This document shows positions 1 through 8,160 of a stretch of 18,889 bases of DNA, piece after piece. Source of the stretch: SZUA-584 sp964607965 (GTDB taxonomy: Bacteria; Bacillota; Clostridia; Christensenellales; SZUA-584). Made by a program: the position numbers and the translations under genes. How positions within the stretch are numbered: the first letter of the stretch is position 1; every line of letters starts with the position of its first letter. The notes under the pieces were generated by a model that was not told where the DNA came from, made no database searches, and worked only from the letters and a program-made list of their open reading frames with translations. The DNA lies in the NCBI GenBank assembly GCA_964607965.1, contig CAZSMH010000030.1:1-18889 (forward strand). Reading direction: 5' to 3'.

Positions 1-521
1 ATAATACGTTCAATTCTGACAGTTACAACGCCTGATTCCAAAACAACATCAGTTGCATTGTGGCGGTATGAGCCGCTTGATTCCTCAAGAACTATCAGCA
101 CGAGGCATTTTTCTTCAAAAAAGGCTTTGTCATATGCACTGACTGCATCATTAAAACTTATTGTGGAATCGGCATACACCGTTTCGCGGCTGCCAAAATC
201 ATAATTGCCTTTTTGGCCGTCATAATACGCGCCAAGCTCGCTGCAAGATTTTACGCGTGTGATAACAGGGTATTTTCTGCTGCTGTCATATCCGTCTGTG
301 CGTATGTATTGCGCCGCAAATTCAAGGCTTGTCATTTCCGGCTGCGTCTGTGCCAGTGTTTTACTGTCTGTATCAGCTTCCAAAGTATCCGGAATTACAG
401 GCGTTTTACTGTCTGTATTAGCTTCCAAAGTATCCGGAATTACAGGCGCCCGTCCCTGAGGGACACAGCCTAAAAGAACAAGCATAGCTGCTGATATCAA
501 AAGCAAAGCAAAGTTTTTCAT
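1..521 (-). CDS. Putative lipoprotein, C-terminus cut by window edge
   Basis: The frame opens with ATG at 521 and stays open to base 1, so the C-terminus lies outside the window; about 173 residues are visible. A strong AGGAGGA ribosome binding site lies just upstream at about 528-534. The N-terminus is a lipoprotein signal: Lys-2, a hydrophobic stretch, then the lipobox LLGC with the lipidated Cys at residue 19. The protein is therefore expected to be anchored on the outer face of the membrane. Directly after the lipobox are two 15-residue repeats (core PVIPDTLEA) that differ by one Asn/Asp change. The rest is a soluble, mixed-composition domain that I do not recognise. It lies downstream of argH but is separated from it by a terminator. 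I see no clear promoter of its own in the 50-bp gap, so it may rely on read-through. Function unknown. Confidence 0.8.
   Translation of the reverse strand, partial: MKNFALLLISAAMLVLLGCVPQGRAPVIPDTLEANTDSKTPVIPDTLEADTDSKTLAQTQPEMTSLEFAAQYIRTDGYDSSRKYPVITRVKSCSELGAYYDGQKGNYDFGSRETVYADSTISFNDAVSAYDKAFFEEKCLVLIVLEESSGSYRHNATDVVLESGVVTVRIERI
358..447. repeat. 45-bp tandem duplication inside the lipoprotein gene
   Basis: Two adjacent 45-bp units, 358-402 and 403-447, differ at one base only (374 versus 419). They are in frame and encode two 15-residue copies next to the lipidated cysteine, in the tether region of the lipoprotein. The near identity suggests a recent duplication by slippage or unequal recombination. 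Confidence 0.95.
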
Positions 522-574
522 ACGGGGTCCTCCTTTATAACTTAAAGACGCACCCGGTAACAGATAAGTTCCGA

Positions 575-603
575 AAATAAAAAACTGCCCCAAAGAGCAG
601 TTT
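575..603 (-). terminator. Intrinsic terminator of argGH
   Basis: On the minus strand, just after the argH stop, a 7-bp stem (582-588 paired with 597-603, AAACTGC/GCAGTTT) with an 8-nt loop is followed by a T-rich tract read through 584-575. The location is right for ending the argG-argH transcript before the lipoprotein gene. Confidence 0.85.
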
Positions 604-609
604 GATAAT

Positions 610-1986
610 TTATTCTAAAAACTTTCGCAGTACCTTTATATGTTTTTCTACACTTTCGGGGTTCGGCCCTCCGAATACCTCGCGCCGTTTAATACAGCTC
701 TCGAGCGATAAGCAGTCAAATATGTCTTTTTCAAACAACGGGGAGAGAGCCGTAAGTTCTTCAAGCGACAGCTCGCCGATTGTCTTGCCCTGCTGTTCGC
801 AGTAAACTACAAGCTTGCCTATTACCTCATGCGCGTCGCGGAACGGCAGACCCTTTTTCACAAGATAGTCTGCGGCGTCGGTTGCGTTGGTAAACCCAAG
901 CCCGGCTGCGGCAAGCATTTTTTCCGTATTCCATGAAGCGGTGCTAAGCATGCCCGCCATAACCGGAAGACAAGCGGATAGGGTATCGTGAGCGTCAAAA
1001 AGCGCTTCCTTGTCTTCCTGCATATCCTTGTTGTAGGCAAGCGGCAGCCCTTTCATGGTTGTCAGCAGGGAAATCAAATCTCCGTACACACGCCCGGTTT
1101 TTCCGCGTATAAGCTCCGCCATGTCGGGGTTTTTTTTCTGAGGCATAATGCTGGAGCCTGTGCAGTACCGGTCGCTCAGGGAAATAAAACCGAATTCGCC
1201 CGAAGCCCAAAGTACGATTTCTTCTGAAAGCCGTGATAAGTGCATGGCGCATACGGCACACGCATAGATAAAATCCAGCACGAAGTCGCGGTCGGACACG
1301 GCATCCATACTGTTGGGGGTAAGCTCTTTAAACGACAGTGCGTCTTTTACCATATCACGGTCTATAGGATACGTGGTGGCGCAAAGCGCGCCGGAGCCTA
1401 ACGGCATCATGTCTGCCGCGTCCTTGGCATAAGAAAAACGGACGCAGTCGCGCAGAAACATCTGCGCATAAGCCGCCATATGGTGCGCAAGCGTAGTCGG
1501 CTGAGCCTTTTGCATATGGGTGTATGCCGGCATTACGGTGAAAAGGTGCTGCTCCGCAATACTGCACAGAACATCCATAAGCGCCTTTATATGCGCATCA
1601 GTATCAACGCAGGCCTGTTTTACATACATGCGCACGTCAAGGGAAACCTGGTCGTTCCGGCTGCGCCCGGTATGCAGACGCTTGCCCGCATCGCCTATGC
1701 GCTCGGTCAGCAGGCGCTCTATATTCATATGCACGTCTTCGTCTTGCGTGCAAAACTCAACTTTGCCCGCTTCAATATCAAGCAGTATTGAATCAAGCCC
1801 TTTTGTTATGGCGATGCTGTCCTCTTTTGATATTATTCCCGTTTCGCCTAACATTTTAGCATGTGCTATACTTCCCATTATATCGAAACGGTAAAGTCTG
1901 CTGTCAAATGCTATTGACGAATGAAAACCGGCGGCCAGCTCATCAGTATCGGCGCAAAACCGGCCGCCCCACATCTTCTTATTCAC
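610..1986 (-). CDS. argH: Argininosuccinate lyase
   Basis: ArgH cleaves argininosuccinate to arginine and fumarate, the last step of arginine synthesis, as a cytosolic homotetramer of the fumarase/aspartase superfamily. Visible family motifs are HTGRSRNDQ (residues 105-113), YTHMQKAQP (155-163) and the signature GSSIMPQKKNPD (277-288) with the mobile-loop catalytic serine. With the start chosen here the protein is 458 residues, matching typical ArgH. I chose GTG at 1986 because AAGGAAA lies about 6 bases upstream and the protein then begins MNKKMWGGRF, the usual ArgH N-terminus. An in-frame ATG at 2007 would add seven atypical residues. The start overlaps the end of argG by 8 bases (GTGAATAA), indicating translational coupling in an argG-argH operon. 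Confidence 0.96.
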   Translation of the reverse strand: MNKKMWGGRFCADTDELAAGFHSSIAFDSRLYRFDIMGSIAHAKMLGETGIISKEDSIAITKGLDSILLDIEAGKVEFCTQDEDVHMNIERLLTERIGDAGKRLHTGRSRNDQVSLDVRMYVKQACVDTDAHIKALMDVLCSIAEQHLFTVMPAYTHMQKAQPTTLAHHMAAYAQMFLRDCVRFSYAKDAADMMPLGSGALCATTYPIDRDMVKDALSFKELTPNSMDAVSDRDFVLDFIYACAVCAMHLSRLSEEIVLWASGEFGFISLSDRYCTGSSIMPQKKNPDMAELIRGKTGRVYGDLISLLTTMKGLPLAYNKDMQEDKEALFDAHDTLSACLPVMAGMLSTASWNTEKMLAAAGLGFTNATDAADYLVKKGLPFRDAHEVIGKLVVYCEQQGKTIGELSLEELTALSPLFEKDIFDCLSLESCIKRREVFGGPNPESVEKHIKVLRKFLE

Positions 1987-3193
1987 TTTGTTTCCTTTCG
2001 GCATCAAGCAATGCCTTAACTTTAAGCGGAAGCCCGAAAAGATTTATAAATCCTTCGGCATCCTTTTGGTTGTATACCTCGTCCTGCCCGAACGTCGCAA
2101 ACGCCTCGCTGTAAAGAGAATACGGCGAACGCACTCCGCAGGCCGTGCAGCGCCCCTTATAGAGCTTAACGCGCACATCTCCTGTAACGGTCTGCGATGC
2201 GGAGTCAACGAATGCGCTTAAAGCTTCGCGAAGAGGCGTATACCACTGTCCGTAATACACAAGCTCGGCAAACCTTAACCCGACACCCTGCTTGTAATGC
2301 AGCGTATCGCGGTCGAGAGTTATACTTTCAAGAGCCCTGTGAGCTTCGTACAGCACCGTGCCGCCGGGCGTTTCGTAAACCCCGCGGGATTTCATGCCTA
2401 CCAGCCTGTTCTCTACCATATCATCTATTCCCACTCCGTTATCGGCTGCCGCGGCGTTTAATGTTTCGATTATTTGTACGGGAGAAAGTTTAAAGCCGTC
2501 CACAGATACGGGAACGCCTTTTTCAAAGCCTATTGTCACATAAGCCGGTTTGTCGGGCGCGTTTTCCGGCGGCGTGCATATTAAGTACAAATCGTCCTGC
2601 GGTTCGTTCCACGGATCCTCAAGGTCAGAGCCTTCGTGGCTTAAATGCCATAGGTTCCTGTCCATGCTGTAAGGACGCTTTTTTGAAACCGGTACAGGCA
2701 GGCCCCGCGTCTCAAGATACGCAATAGCGTCCTCTCGGGACTTTATCTCCCATTCGCGCCAGGGAGCGATTATTGATATTCTCGGCGATAAAGCCTTTAT
2801 TGTCAGCTCGAACCTGACCTGGTCGTTGCCTTTGCCGGTCGCCCCGTGGCAGATTGCATCACAGCCTTCAAGCGCAGCTATTTCCACAAGGCGCTTTGCG
2901 ATAAGAGGGCGCGCCATAGACGTGCCAAGCAGATACCTGCTCTCATAAACCGCGCCTGCTTTCAGCGTGGGATATATAAAATCCGTAACGAATTCCTCGC
3001 GCAGATCTTCAATAAATATTTTGCTTGCGCCGCTTTTTATAGCGCGCTTTTTGAGAGGAGCAAGCTCTTCGCCCTGTCCTACGTCTGCCGCCATAGCTAT
3101 TACATCGCAGCCGTAGTTTTCTTTAAGCCAGGGGATTATTACCGAAGTATCAAGCCCCCCCGAATATGCCAGCAGAACTTTTTTAAAACGCAT
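1979..3193 (-). CDS. argG: Argininosuccinate synthase
   Basis: ArgG condenses citrulline and aspartate with ATP to argininosuccinate, the penultimate step of arginine synthesis, in the cytosol. The N-terminal PP-loop AYSGGLDTSV (residues 9-18) is the ATP-pyrophosphatase signature, and GATGKGNDQVRFE is the citrulline/aspartate-binding signature of the family. The length of 404 residues is normal for the roughly 400-residue bacterial type. ATG at 3193 is preceded by GGAGG at 3208-3204 with 10-base spacing. It is the first gene of an argG-argH operon; the promoter region carries an ARG-box core (3239-3252), so repression by ArgR/AhrC with arginine is expected. The citrulline-producing genes are not in this window. 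Confidence 0.97.
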   Translation of the reverse strand: MRFKKVLLAYSGGLDTSVIIPWLKENYGCDVIAMAADVGQGEELAPLKKRAIKSGASKIFIEDLREEFVTDFIYPTLKAGAVYESRYLLGTSMARPLIAKRLVEIAALEGCDAICHGATGKGNDQVRFELTIKALSPRISIIAPWREWEIKSREDAIAYLETRGLPVPVSKKRPYSMDRNLWHLSHEGSDLEDPWNEPQDDLYLICTPPENAPDKPAYVTIGFEKGVPVSVDGFKLSPVQIIETLNAAAADNGVGIDDMVENRLVGMKSRGVYETPGGTVLYEAHRALESITLDRDTLHYKQGVGLRFAELVYYGQWYTPLREALSAFVDSASQTVTGDVRVKLYKGRCTACGVRSPYSLYSEAFATFGQDEVYNQKDAEGFINLFGLPLKVKALLDAERKQSE

Positions 3194-3224
3194 AAACCTT
3201 TTACCTCCGATTTATTAAGTTATA

Positions 3225-3253
3225 ATTATACACTTGGTTGAATAAATATGCAA
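3225..3253 (-). promoter_or_regulatory. Predicted argGH promoter
   Basis: Read on the minus strand, a perfect -10 TATAAT occupies 3230-3225. A -35 match TTGCAT lies at 3253-3248 with the optimal 17-base spacer. Transcription would begin near 3218, about 25 bases before the argG ATG. The -35 and spacer are covered by the ARG-box core, a layout expected for repression. Confidence 0.7.
3239..3252. promoter_or_regulatory. ARG box (ArgR/AhrC operator)
   Basis: The 14-base core fits the ARG-box pattern TGNATWWWWATNCA at every defined position (minus strand: TGCAT, ATTT, ATTCA). The pattern is established for ArgR of enterobacteria and AhrC of Bacillus. The box overlaps the predicted argG -35, so arginine-loaded repressor would block RNA polymerase. 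The assignment rests on sequence match and context only. Confidence 0.72.
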
Positions 3254-3353
3254 CACCCCAGATGTTTTTTTGCTAAAATATTTAAGCCTTTTATTTCCTG
3301 CGGCACGGCAGCGTTTTTGGTTAAAATCCTTATAATCCGGCTGCGATTTTTAA

Positions 3354-3387
3354 TTGCATTGGATTTTCATATATGTTACTATATAAG
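3354..3387 (+). promoter_or_regulatory. Possible tig operon promoter
   Basis: Two overlapping weak candidates lie 60-90 bases upstream of tig: TTGCAT (3354-3359) with TACTAT (3377-3382), and TTGGAT (3359-3364) with TATAAG (3382-3387), each with a 17-base spacer. Neither is near consensus. I saw no CIRCE or other clear heat-shock operator in the 3194-3448 gap. Confidence 0.3.
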
Positions 3388-3448
3388 GCAGTGTTTTTGC
3401 AAGATAGCAATACACCGGCAGTTGAATATTTCAGGAGGGACAAAAGAA

Positions 3449-4786
3449 TTGGCAAAGGTCGAAGCGCTTGGCGCAAATAAAGTTAAGCTTACGGTGGAGG
3501 TTTCAGCGGAAGATTTTGCGGCGGCGCTGCAGCAGGCTTACTTAAAAAACAGAGGTAAATTTAGCATACAGGGTTTCAGAAAAGGAAAAGCCCCGAAACC
3601 TGTGATAGAAAACTATTACGGAGAAGGCATTTTTTTTGAGGACGCTTTTGATATTGTTTTCCCGGAAAGTTACCAGAAAGCGGTCAAGGAGTGCGCTCTA
3701 GAGCCGGTCTCAAGGCCAAAGCTTGATGTTAGCGATATCGGCAAGCAGCAGGGTGTAGTTTATACGGCAGAGATTTTTGTTAAGCCGGAAGTAAAACTCG
3801 GAGAATACAAGGGGGTAAAGGCGGAAAAGGTAACAGCCGATATAACAGATAAGCATGTCGAAGAAGAGATTGCGCGGATTGCCGACCGCAATGCAAGGTG
3901 GGTGGAGGCAGACCGTGCTGCGCAGGATAAAGACAAGGTAATAATCGACTATGCAGGAAGCGTGGACGGCGAGCTGTTTGAAGGCGGTACCGCCGAGAAT
4001 CAGGCAATTGAAATTGGTTCCGGTACTTTTATACCGGGTTTTGAAGAACAGATAGTCGGTATGAAAAAGGGAGAAGAAAAAGACATAAACGTAAAGTTTC
4101 CCGATGATTACCGTGCGGAGCATCTTGCAGGAAAGGATGCCACGTTTCATATAGTTTTGCAGGATGTAAAGCAAAAAGAGATCCCTGAACTTGATGATGA
4201 GTTTGCGCAGGACGTATCTGAGTTTGACACGATGGAGCAATACCGCGCCAGCGTAAAAGAGAAGCTTGAAGAGCAGGCGCAAAAGCAGGCAAAAGCGGCA
4301 ACCGAAAACAACGTGCTTGCAGCTGTAGTTAAAAACGCGGATATAGATGTGCCTGATTGCATGATTGAGAACCAGATAGATAACCAGCTAAGGCAGCTTG
4401 AGTACAGCATGATGTATCAGGGCATAAAGCTCAACGATTATCTTGAGATGACAGGCACAAAATTAGAGGATGTGCGCGAGCAGTACAAACAGGGAGCGGA
4501 AGATGCGGTGCGCACACAGCTGACTGTTGAAGCGGTAATGAAGGCCGAAGGCATAGAAGCGACGGAAGAACAGGTATTAAAATCGCTTGAAAAGCGTGCC
4601 GAAAATGCCAAAAAAGATGTTAAAGAGTATCAGAAGGGTTTGAGCGAAGAAGAGAATGAGTATATCAAGGAAAATCTGGCGTATGATAATACGGTGAGTT
4701 TTCTCGTTGAAAACGCAGTTCTTCAGGAGACCAAGAAAAAAGTCAAAAAGGACAAGGCCGGGAAGGAAAACACATCGGCCGAATAG
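3449..4786 (+). CDS. tig: Trigger factor, ribosome-associated chaperone
   Basis: Trigger factor binds ribosomal protein L23 at the tunnel exit and shields nascent chains; it also has a peptidyl-prolyl isomerase domain. The ribosome-docking signature GFRKGKAP is at residues 42-49 of the N-terminal domain. An FKBP-like PPIase domain follows at about 155-245, then a long helical C-terminal chaperone domain ending in a Lys-rich tail. The longest frame begins at 3248, but the extra N-terminus is AT-rich, unlike the family, and covers the promoter area. I place the start at TTG 3449, nine bases after AGGAGGG (3433-3439), giving 445 residues and a normal trigger-factor N-terminus. It is the first gene of tig-clpP-clpX; clpP follows after 30 bases. 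Confidence 0.95.
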   Translation: MAKVEALGANKVKLTVEVSAEDFAAALQQAYLKNRGKFSIQGFRKGKAPKPVIENYYGEGIFFEDAFDIVFPESYQKAVKECALEPVSRPKLDVSDIGKQQGVVYTAEIFVKPEVKLGEYKGVKAEKVTADITDKHVEEEIARIADRNARWVEADRAAQDKDKVIIDYAGSVDGELFEGGTAENQAIEIGSGTFIPGFEEQIVGMKKGEEKDINVKFPDDYRAEHLAGKDATFHIVLQDVKQKEIPELDDEFAQDVSEFDTMEQYRASVKEKLEEQAQKQAKAATENNVLAAVVKNADIDVPDCMIENQIDNQLRQLEYSMMYQGIKLNDYLEMTGTKLEDVREQYKQGAEDAVRTQLTVEAVMKAEGIEATEEQVLKSLEKRAENAKKDVKEYQKGLSEEENEYIKENLAYDNTVSFLVENAVLQETKKKVKKDKAGKENTSAE

Positions 4787-4816
4787 AATATTATAGTTAT
4801 AGAGTCGGAGGTATTT

Positions 4817-5404
4817 ATGACGTTGGTACCATTTGTAATAGAGCAGACAAGTAAAGGCGAGAGAAGCTACGATATTTACTCAAGGCTGCTAAAAGACAGA
4901 ATTGTGTTCATCAGCGGCGAGATAGAGGATAACATGGCTAATCTGGCTGTCGCTCAGATGATATTTCTAGAAGCTGAAGACCCGGATAAAGATATTTTTC
5001 TGTATATCAACAGTCCCGGTGGTTCAGTTACGGCAGGCATGGCAATATATGATACGATGCAGTATATTAAGTGCGATGTATGCACAATCTGCATAGGGCT
5101 TGCGGCTTCTATGGGCGCGTTTTTGCTTGCCGCCGGAACAAAGGGCAAGCGCAAAGCACTGCCCAACAGCGAGGTGCTTATCCACCAGCCGTCGGGCGGC
5201 ACTCGCGGCCAGGCTACGGATATAGCTATTCATGCCGAGCATATTATAAAAACAAGAAAAAGAATGAACGAAATACTTGCGGAAATAACCGGTCAGCCGG
5301 TGGAGAAAATTGCAGCCGACACCGAAAGAGACAATTTTCTAAGCGCCAAGGAAGCGCTGAAATACGGGCTCATCGATGAAATCATTCCGCCAAAGCAAAG
5401 GTAA
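4817..5404 (+). CDS. clpP: ATP-dependent Clp protease proteolytic subunit
   Basis: ClpP is the serine protease of the ClpXP/ClpAP/ClpCP complexes; it forms a double heptameric barrel in the cytosol. The catalytic triad can be placed: Ser-98 in GLAASMGAF, His-123 in EVLIHQPSGG, and Asp-172 in ERDNF. The oxyanion-region motif INSPGGSV is at residues 65-71. The length of 195 residues is that of the mature family, with little or no propeptide. A good ribosome binding site, GGAGG at 4807-4811, precedes ATG by 5 bases. clpX follows after 18 bases, so protease and unfoldase are made from one transcript. Confidence 0.97.
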   Translation: MTLVPFVIEQTSKGERSYDIYSRLLKDRIVFISGEIEDNMANLAVAQMIFLEAEDPDKDIFLYINSPGGSVTAGMAIYDTMQYIKCDVCTICIGLAASMGAFLLAAGTKGKRKALPNSEVLIHQPSGGTRGQATDIAIHAEHIIKTRKRMNEILAEITGQPVEKIAADTERDNFLSAKEALKYGLIDEIIPPKQR

Positions 5405-5422
5405 CGGAAACGAGGTGAATCA

Positions 5423-6706
5423 ATGCCAAGCTATACGGACGATCAAAAACAATTAAAATGTTCTTTTTGCGGTAAGGCGCAGGAACAGGTCAGAAGGCTT
5501 GTTGCCGGACCGGGCGTATATATCTGCAATGAATGCATTGAATTATGTAAAGAAATAATAGAAGAAGACTATCAGGAAGCCACGGCGTTCGAGATGGGGG
5601 ATATCCCCAAACCGGCTGAAATTGTCTCATGTCTTGACGATTATGTTATCGGGCAGGACGATGCGAAAAGGAACCTTGCCGTAGCGGTTTATAATCACTA
5701 TAAACGCATAAATTCGGATATAAAAAAGGACGATGTAGAACTGCAGAAAAGCAATATAGTAATGCTAGGGCCCACCGGCTGCGGCAAAACGCTTTTAGCG
5801 CAGACTCTCGCGCGCATTCTTAATGTGCCGTTTGCCATGGCGGATGCGACATCTTTGACGGAAGCCGGATATGTGGGCGAAGACGTAGAAAATATATTGT
5901 TAAAGCTTATTCAGGCGGCGGATTATGATATCGATCGCGCACAGCGCGGTATCATCTATATAGATGAGATAGATAAAATTGCACGAAAGAGCGACAATCC
6001 TTCAATAACCCGGGATGTGTCTGGAGAAGGCGTACAGCAGGCGCTGCTTAAGATAATAGAAGGAACAGTGGCAAGCGTTCCGCCGCAGGGCGGACGTAAG
6101 CATCCGCATCAGGAGTTTTTACAGATAGATACGACAAATATACTATTTATTTGCGGAGGTGCGTTCGGCGGGCTTGAGAAGATAATTGAGAGGCGAATTG
6201 GGCACAAAACAATGGGGTTCGGCGCGAAAGTTGTATCCAACGATAAAAAGGATTTGGCTGAACTATATAGGCGTATACTGCCGGAAGATTTGCTTAAATT
6301 CGGGCTGATTCCTGAATTTGTCGGACGCGTTCCTATAATAGTTACCCTGCATCAGCTTGAGGAAGATGCGCTGGTAAGTATTTTAACCCAGCCTAAAAAT
6401 GCTCTTGTCAAGCAGTTTTCAAAGCTGCTTGAGATGGACGGAGTAACGCTTGAGTTTGAGGACGAGGCGCTCACTGAAATTGCCAAGCTTGCGATAGAAC
6501 GAAAGACGGGCGCAAGGGGCTTAAGGGCTATAATAGAAGCAATTATGCTGGACGTGATGTACGAAATACCGTCGCGCACAGACGTTAAAAAATGCGTTAT
6601 TACGCGTGATACCGTAAGGAGCGCTAAGGTGCCTATGCTGATACTCGGCGAAAAGGAAACAAAACAGAAAGCATTGCCCAAGGCTAAAAAGGAAAGCCTG
6701 GCGTAA
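5423..6706 (+). CDS. clpX: ClpX ATP-dependent unfoldase
   Basis: ClpX is the AAA+ hexamer that recognises, unfolds and feeds substrates to ClpP. The N-terminal zinc-binding domain has four cysteines (13, 16, 35, 38). The AAA+ core shows Walker A GPTGCGKT (116-123), the pore loop GYVG (149-152) and Walker B IIYIDE (177-182), followed by the conserved RDVSGEGVQQALLKIIEGT region. The ClpP-binding loop shows as HKTMGFGA in the usual place. The length of 427 residues is typical. GAGGTGA at about 5412 supports ATG 5423. It is the last gene of the operon and is followed by a hairpin cluster and an intrinsic terminator. Confidence 0.97.
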   Translation: MPSYTDDQKQLKCSFCGKAQEQVRRLVAGPGVYICNECIELCKEIIEEDYQEATAFEMGDIPKPAEIVSCLDDYVIGQDDAKRNLAVAVYNHYKRINSDIKKDDVELQKSNIVMLGPTGCGKTLLAQTLARILNVPFAMADATSLTEAGYVGEDVENILLKLIQAADYDIDRAQRGIIYIDEIDKIARKSDNPSITRDVSGEGVQQALLKIIEGTVASVPPQGGRKHPHQEFLQIDTTNILFICGGAFGGLEKIIERRIGHKTMGFGAKVVSNDKKDLAELYRRILPEDLLKFGLIPEFVGRVPIIVTLHQLEEDALVSILTQPKNALVKQFSKLLEMDGVTLEFEDEALTEIAKLAIERKTGARGLRAIIEAIMLDVMYEIPSRTDVKKCVITRDTVRSAKVPMLILGEKETKQKALPKAKKESLA

Positions 6707-6720
6707 TTATTGCGGAAAAC

Positions 6721-6753
6721 CGCAAGCTGCGGCTTGCGCGGGATAAGTGCCCG
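6721..6753. other. Tandem hairpins in the clpX 3' region
   Basis: A perfect 7-bp stem with a TGCG loop (CGCAAGC 6721-6727 with GCTTGCG 6732-6738) is followed at once by a second stem (GCGGG 6738-6742 with CCCGC 6749-6753). Neither has a T tract, so they are not terminators by themselves; the real terminator begins 20 bases later. They may protect the 3' end of the tig-clpP-clpX mRNA. Confidence 0.6.
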
Positions 6754-6772
6754 CAAATATATTGGACACGTT

Positions 6773-6808
6773 AAGACGTCTGTGATCTGACAGGCGTCTT
6801 TTGTTATT
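6773..6808 (+). terminator. Intrinsic terminator of tig-clpP-clpX
   Basis: AAGACG (6773-6778) pairs with CGTCTT (6795-6800). The stem continues inward with CTGT/ACAG after one mismatch, giving 10 bp with a 6-base loop, followed by TTGTTATT. The T-rich tail touches the stop codon of the convergent gene at 6807. Confidence 0.82.
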
Positions 6809-8093
6809 ATCCTTCTTCGCGCAGTATAACAAAACTGTCCTGTATCGTTTTAAACCCTATTTGGCATACATCAACTTTAATATAGTTCTCGCCGGGTTCA
6901 AGCGGCAGCATAATCGATAACTGACCGTTTTCGTCAATCTGCGATGAATAATCGTTTTGGTTGATATAAACCTTAGCTTCTTTGTTAACTGCAATGCTAA
7001 TATTTGCAGTTTCGCCTGATACTGACGATTGTTCGAGCATCGGTACGGTCCGAGAGTAAGGCACCGGCGTCATTTTCAACATGATATTACCGGCACTCCG
7101 GGTTACTTCCTGTCTGCCTGTGTTTATAACCAAGTTTATGTTATCAGATTCATATGTGTCTGAGGAAGTAACGATACCAAGCGCACGCGCTAAATCTTTG
7201 TCCGAAACAACAAAAACCGAATGGCCGTTATCCATAGGAAACGTTTTATTAAAAGGCAGCAAACGCACTTCCGTGCCTTTAAAAGCCGAAACGTCAAATC
7301 TGTGAGCAGGTTCTCCAAGTTCATTTTTCGCTTCGTTTATATTAATCATAATACTGTCAGCGAACGCAGCATCGCTATCAAGCTCAATCTTGCCTGCCGT
7401 AAGCTGATGTACAAACGCGCCGTAGCTGCCGTAGGTTGATATTATATAACGGCCGAGAAAATGAAAAACGCCAAAAAGCACGCCGGCAGTCAACAACCAA
7501 ATAAAAAATGTAAGAAAAACGGGCCGTTTTTCGCTGGCAGTTTTAGATTTACTGCGGTATCTCTTTTCTTCCGAATCAGCCGGCTGCGCATATCCTTTTC
7601 TGTATGCAGGTTGCGAAAGTTCAATTATTTCAAGCCAATTTTTATGCTCTGTTTCCTGGTTAAGCTTTGATAATTCGTCTGTGACAGGCTCATCTGCAGC
7701 CTCATCTTGAACAGACGGCGGCGTATCTTCCGCAGATGTAATGCTTGAGAGTGTTTCGTTTATGGCAGGCGGTATTTCGCTGTCGTTCGGTTCTATAGTA
7801 ACCGGATTACTGCCGGCGGTATATGAATCCGACACTGCCTGTGAATCTGAATGTGAGTTCTCAGGTGCATCGGACGGGATGGTAGGATTAGTATCCGGCG
7901 GGGGTTGGGACGTATGCCCATCCTGTACGTTTTCCGTATCTGAGGGCGGCGGATCGTTCTTCGCCCCGGTTAATGCGCGCAATTCTTCCGATACAGCAGA
8001 GAAGGCTTGCACTTTTTCCACCAAAGCGCAGCATCGAGGACATAATACATCAAGAGGGCTTAACTTATTGCCGCATTTATTACACTTTTCCAT
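6807..8093 (-). CDS. Zinc-ribbon single-pass membrane protein of unknown function
   Basis: I do not recognise this 428-residue protein. The N-terminus has a CxxC...CxxC zinc ribbon (Cys 4, 7, 18, 21). Residues about 45-150 are a low-complexity, acidic, Pro/Ser/Thr/Asp-rich linker with little hydrophobic content. A basic patch (about 177-190) precedes one transmembrane helix (about 192-215). The remaining 210 residues look beta-rich and probably extracellular, ending in a region like a small Ig-type or PEGA-type fold (motif LPLEPGENYIKVDV); that last comparison is a guess. ATG at 8093 is chosen over the upstream TTG (8108) because GGGAGG precedes it closely and CNKCG then sits at the N-terminus. 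The topology would be ribbon inside and beta domain outside. It is transcribed alone, convergent with clpX and divergent from the desulfurase gene. Confidence 0.85.
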   Translation of the reverse strand: MEKCNKCGNKLSPLDVLCPRCCALVEKVQAFSAVSEELRALTGAKNDPPPSDTENVQDGHTSQPPPDTNPTIPSDAPENSHSDSQAVSDSYTAGSNPVTIEPNDSEIPPAINETLSSITSAEDTPPSVQDEAADEPVTDELSKLNQETEHKNWLEIIELSQPAYRKGYAQPADSEEKRYRSKSKTASEKRPVFLTFFIWLLTAGVLFGVFHFLGRYIISTYGSYGAFVHQLTAGKIELDSDAAFADSIMININEAKNELGEPAHRFDVSAFKGTEVRLLPFNKTFPMDNGHSVFVVSDKDLARALGIVTSSDTYESDNINLVINTGRQEVTRSAGNIMLKMTPVPYSRTVPMLEQSSVSGETANISIAVNKEAKVYINQNDYSSQIDENGQLSIMLPLEPGENYIKVDVCQIGFKTIQDSFVILREEG

Positions 8094-8131
8094 AAAGCCT
8101 CCCCGCAAAACAAGATTTGTAGAAAAAACGG

Positions 8132-8160
8132 TTTTTAAAATTTTTTATACATGCTATTAT
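8132..8160 (+). promoter_or_regulatory. Possible extended -10 promoter for desulfurase-thiI
   Basis: TGCTATTAT at 8152-8160 fits an extended -10 (TGN plus TATTAT). A poor -35-like TTTTTA lies 17 bases upstream. It would start transcription about 37 bases before the TTG start. The whole 8109-8186 gap is AT-rich, so chance matches are likely. Confidence 0.3.

Noticed and set aside
3248..3448. Upstream extension of trigger factor
   Set aside because: AT-rich, not like the family N-terminus, and no ribosome binding site at 3248. TTG 3449 has AGGAGGG at good spacing and yields the normal protein.
3710..4282. 190-codon minus-strand frame opposite tig
   Set aside because: An antisense shadow of the trigger-factor gene, with no ribosome binding site or family features.
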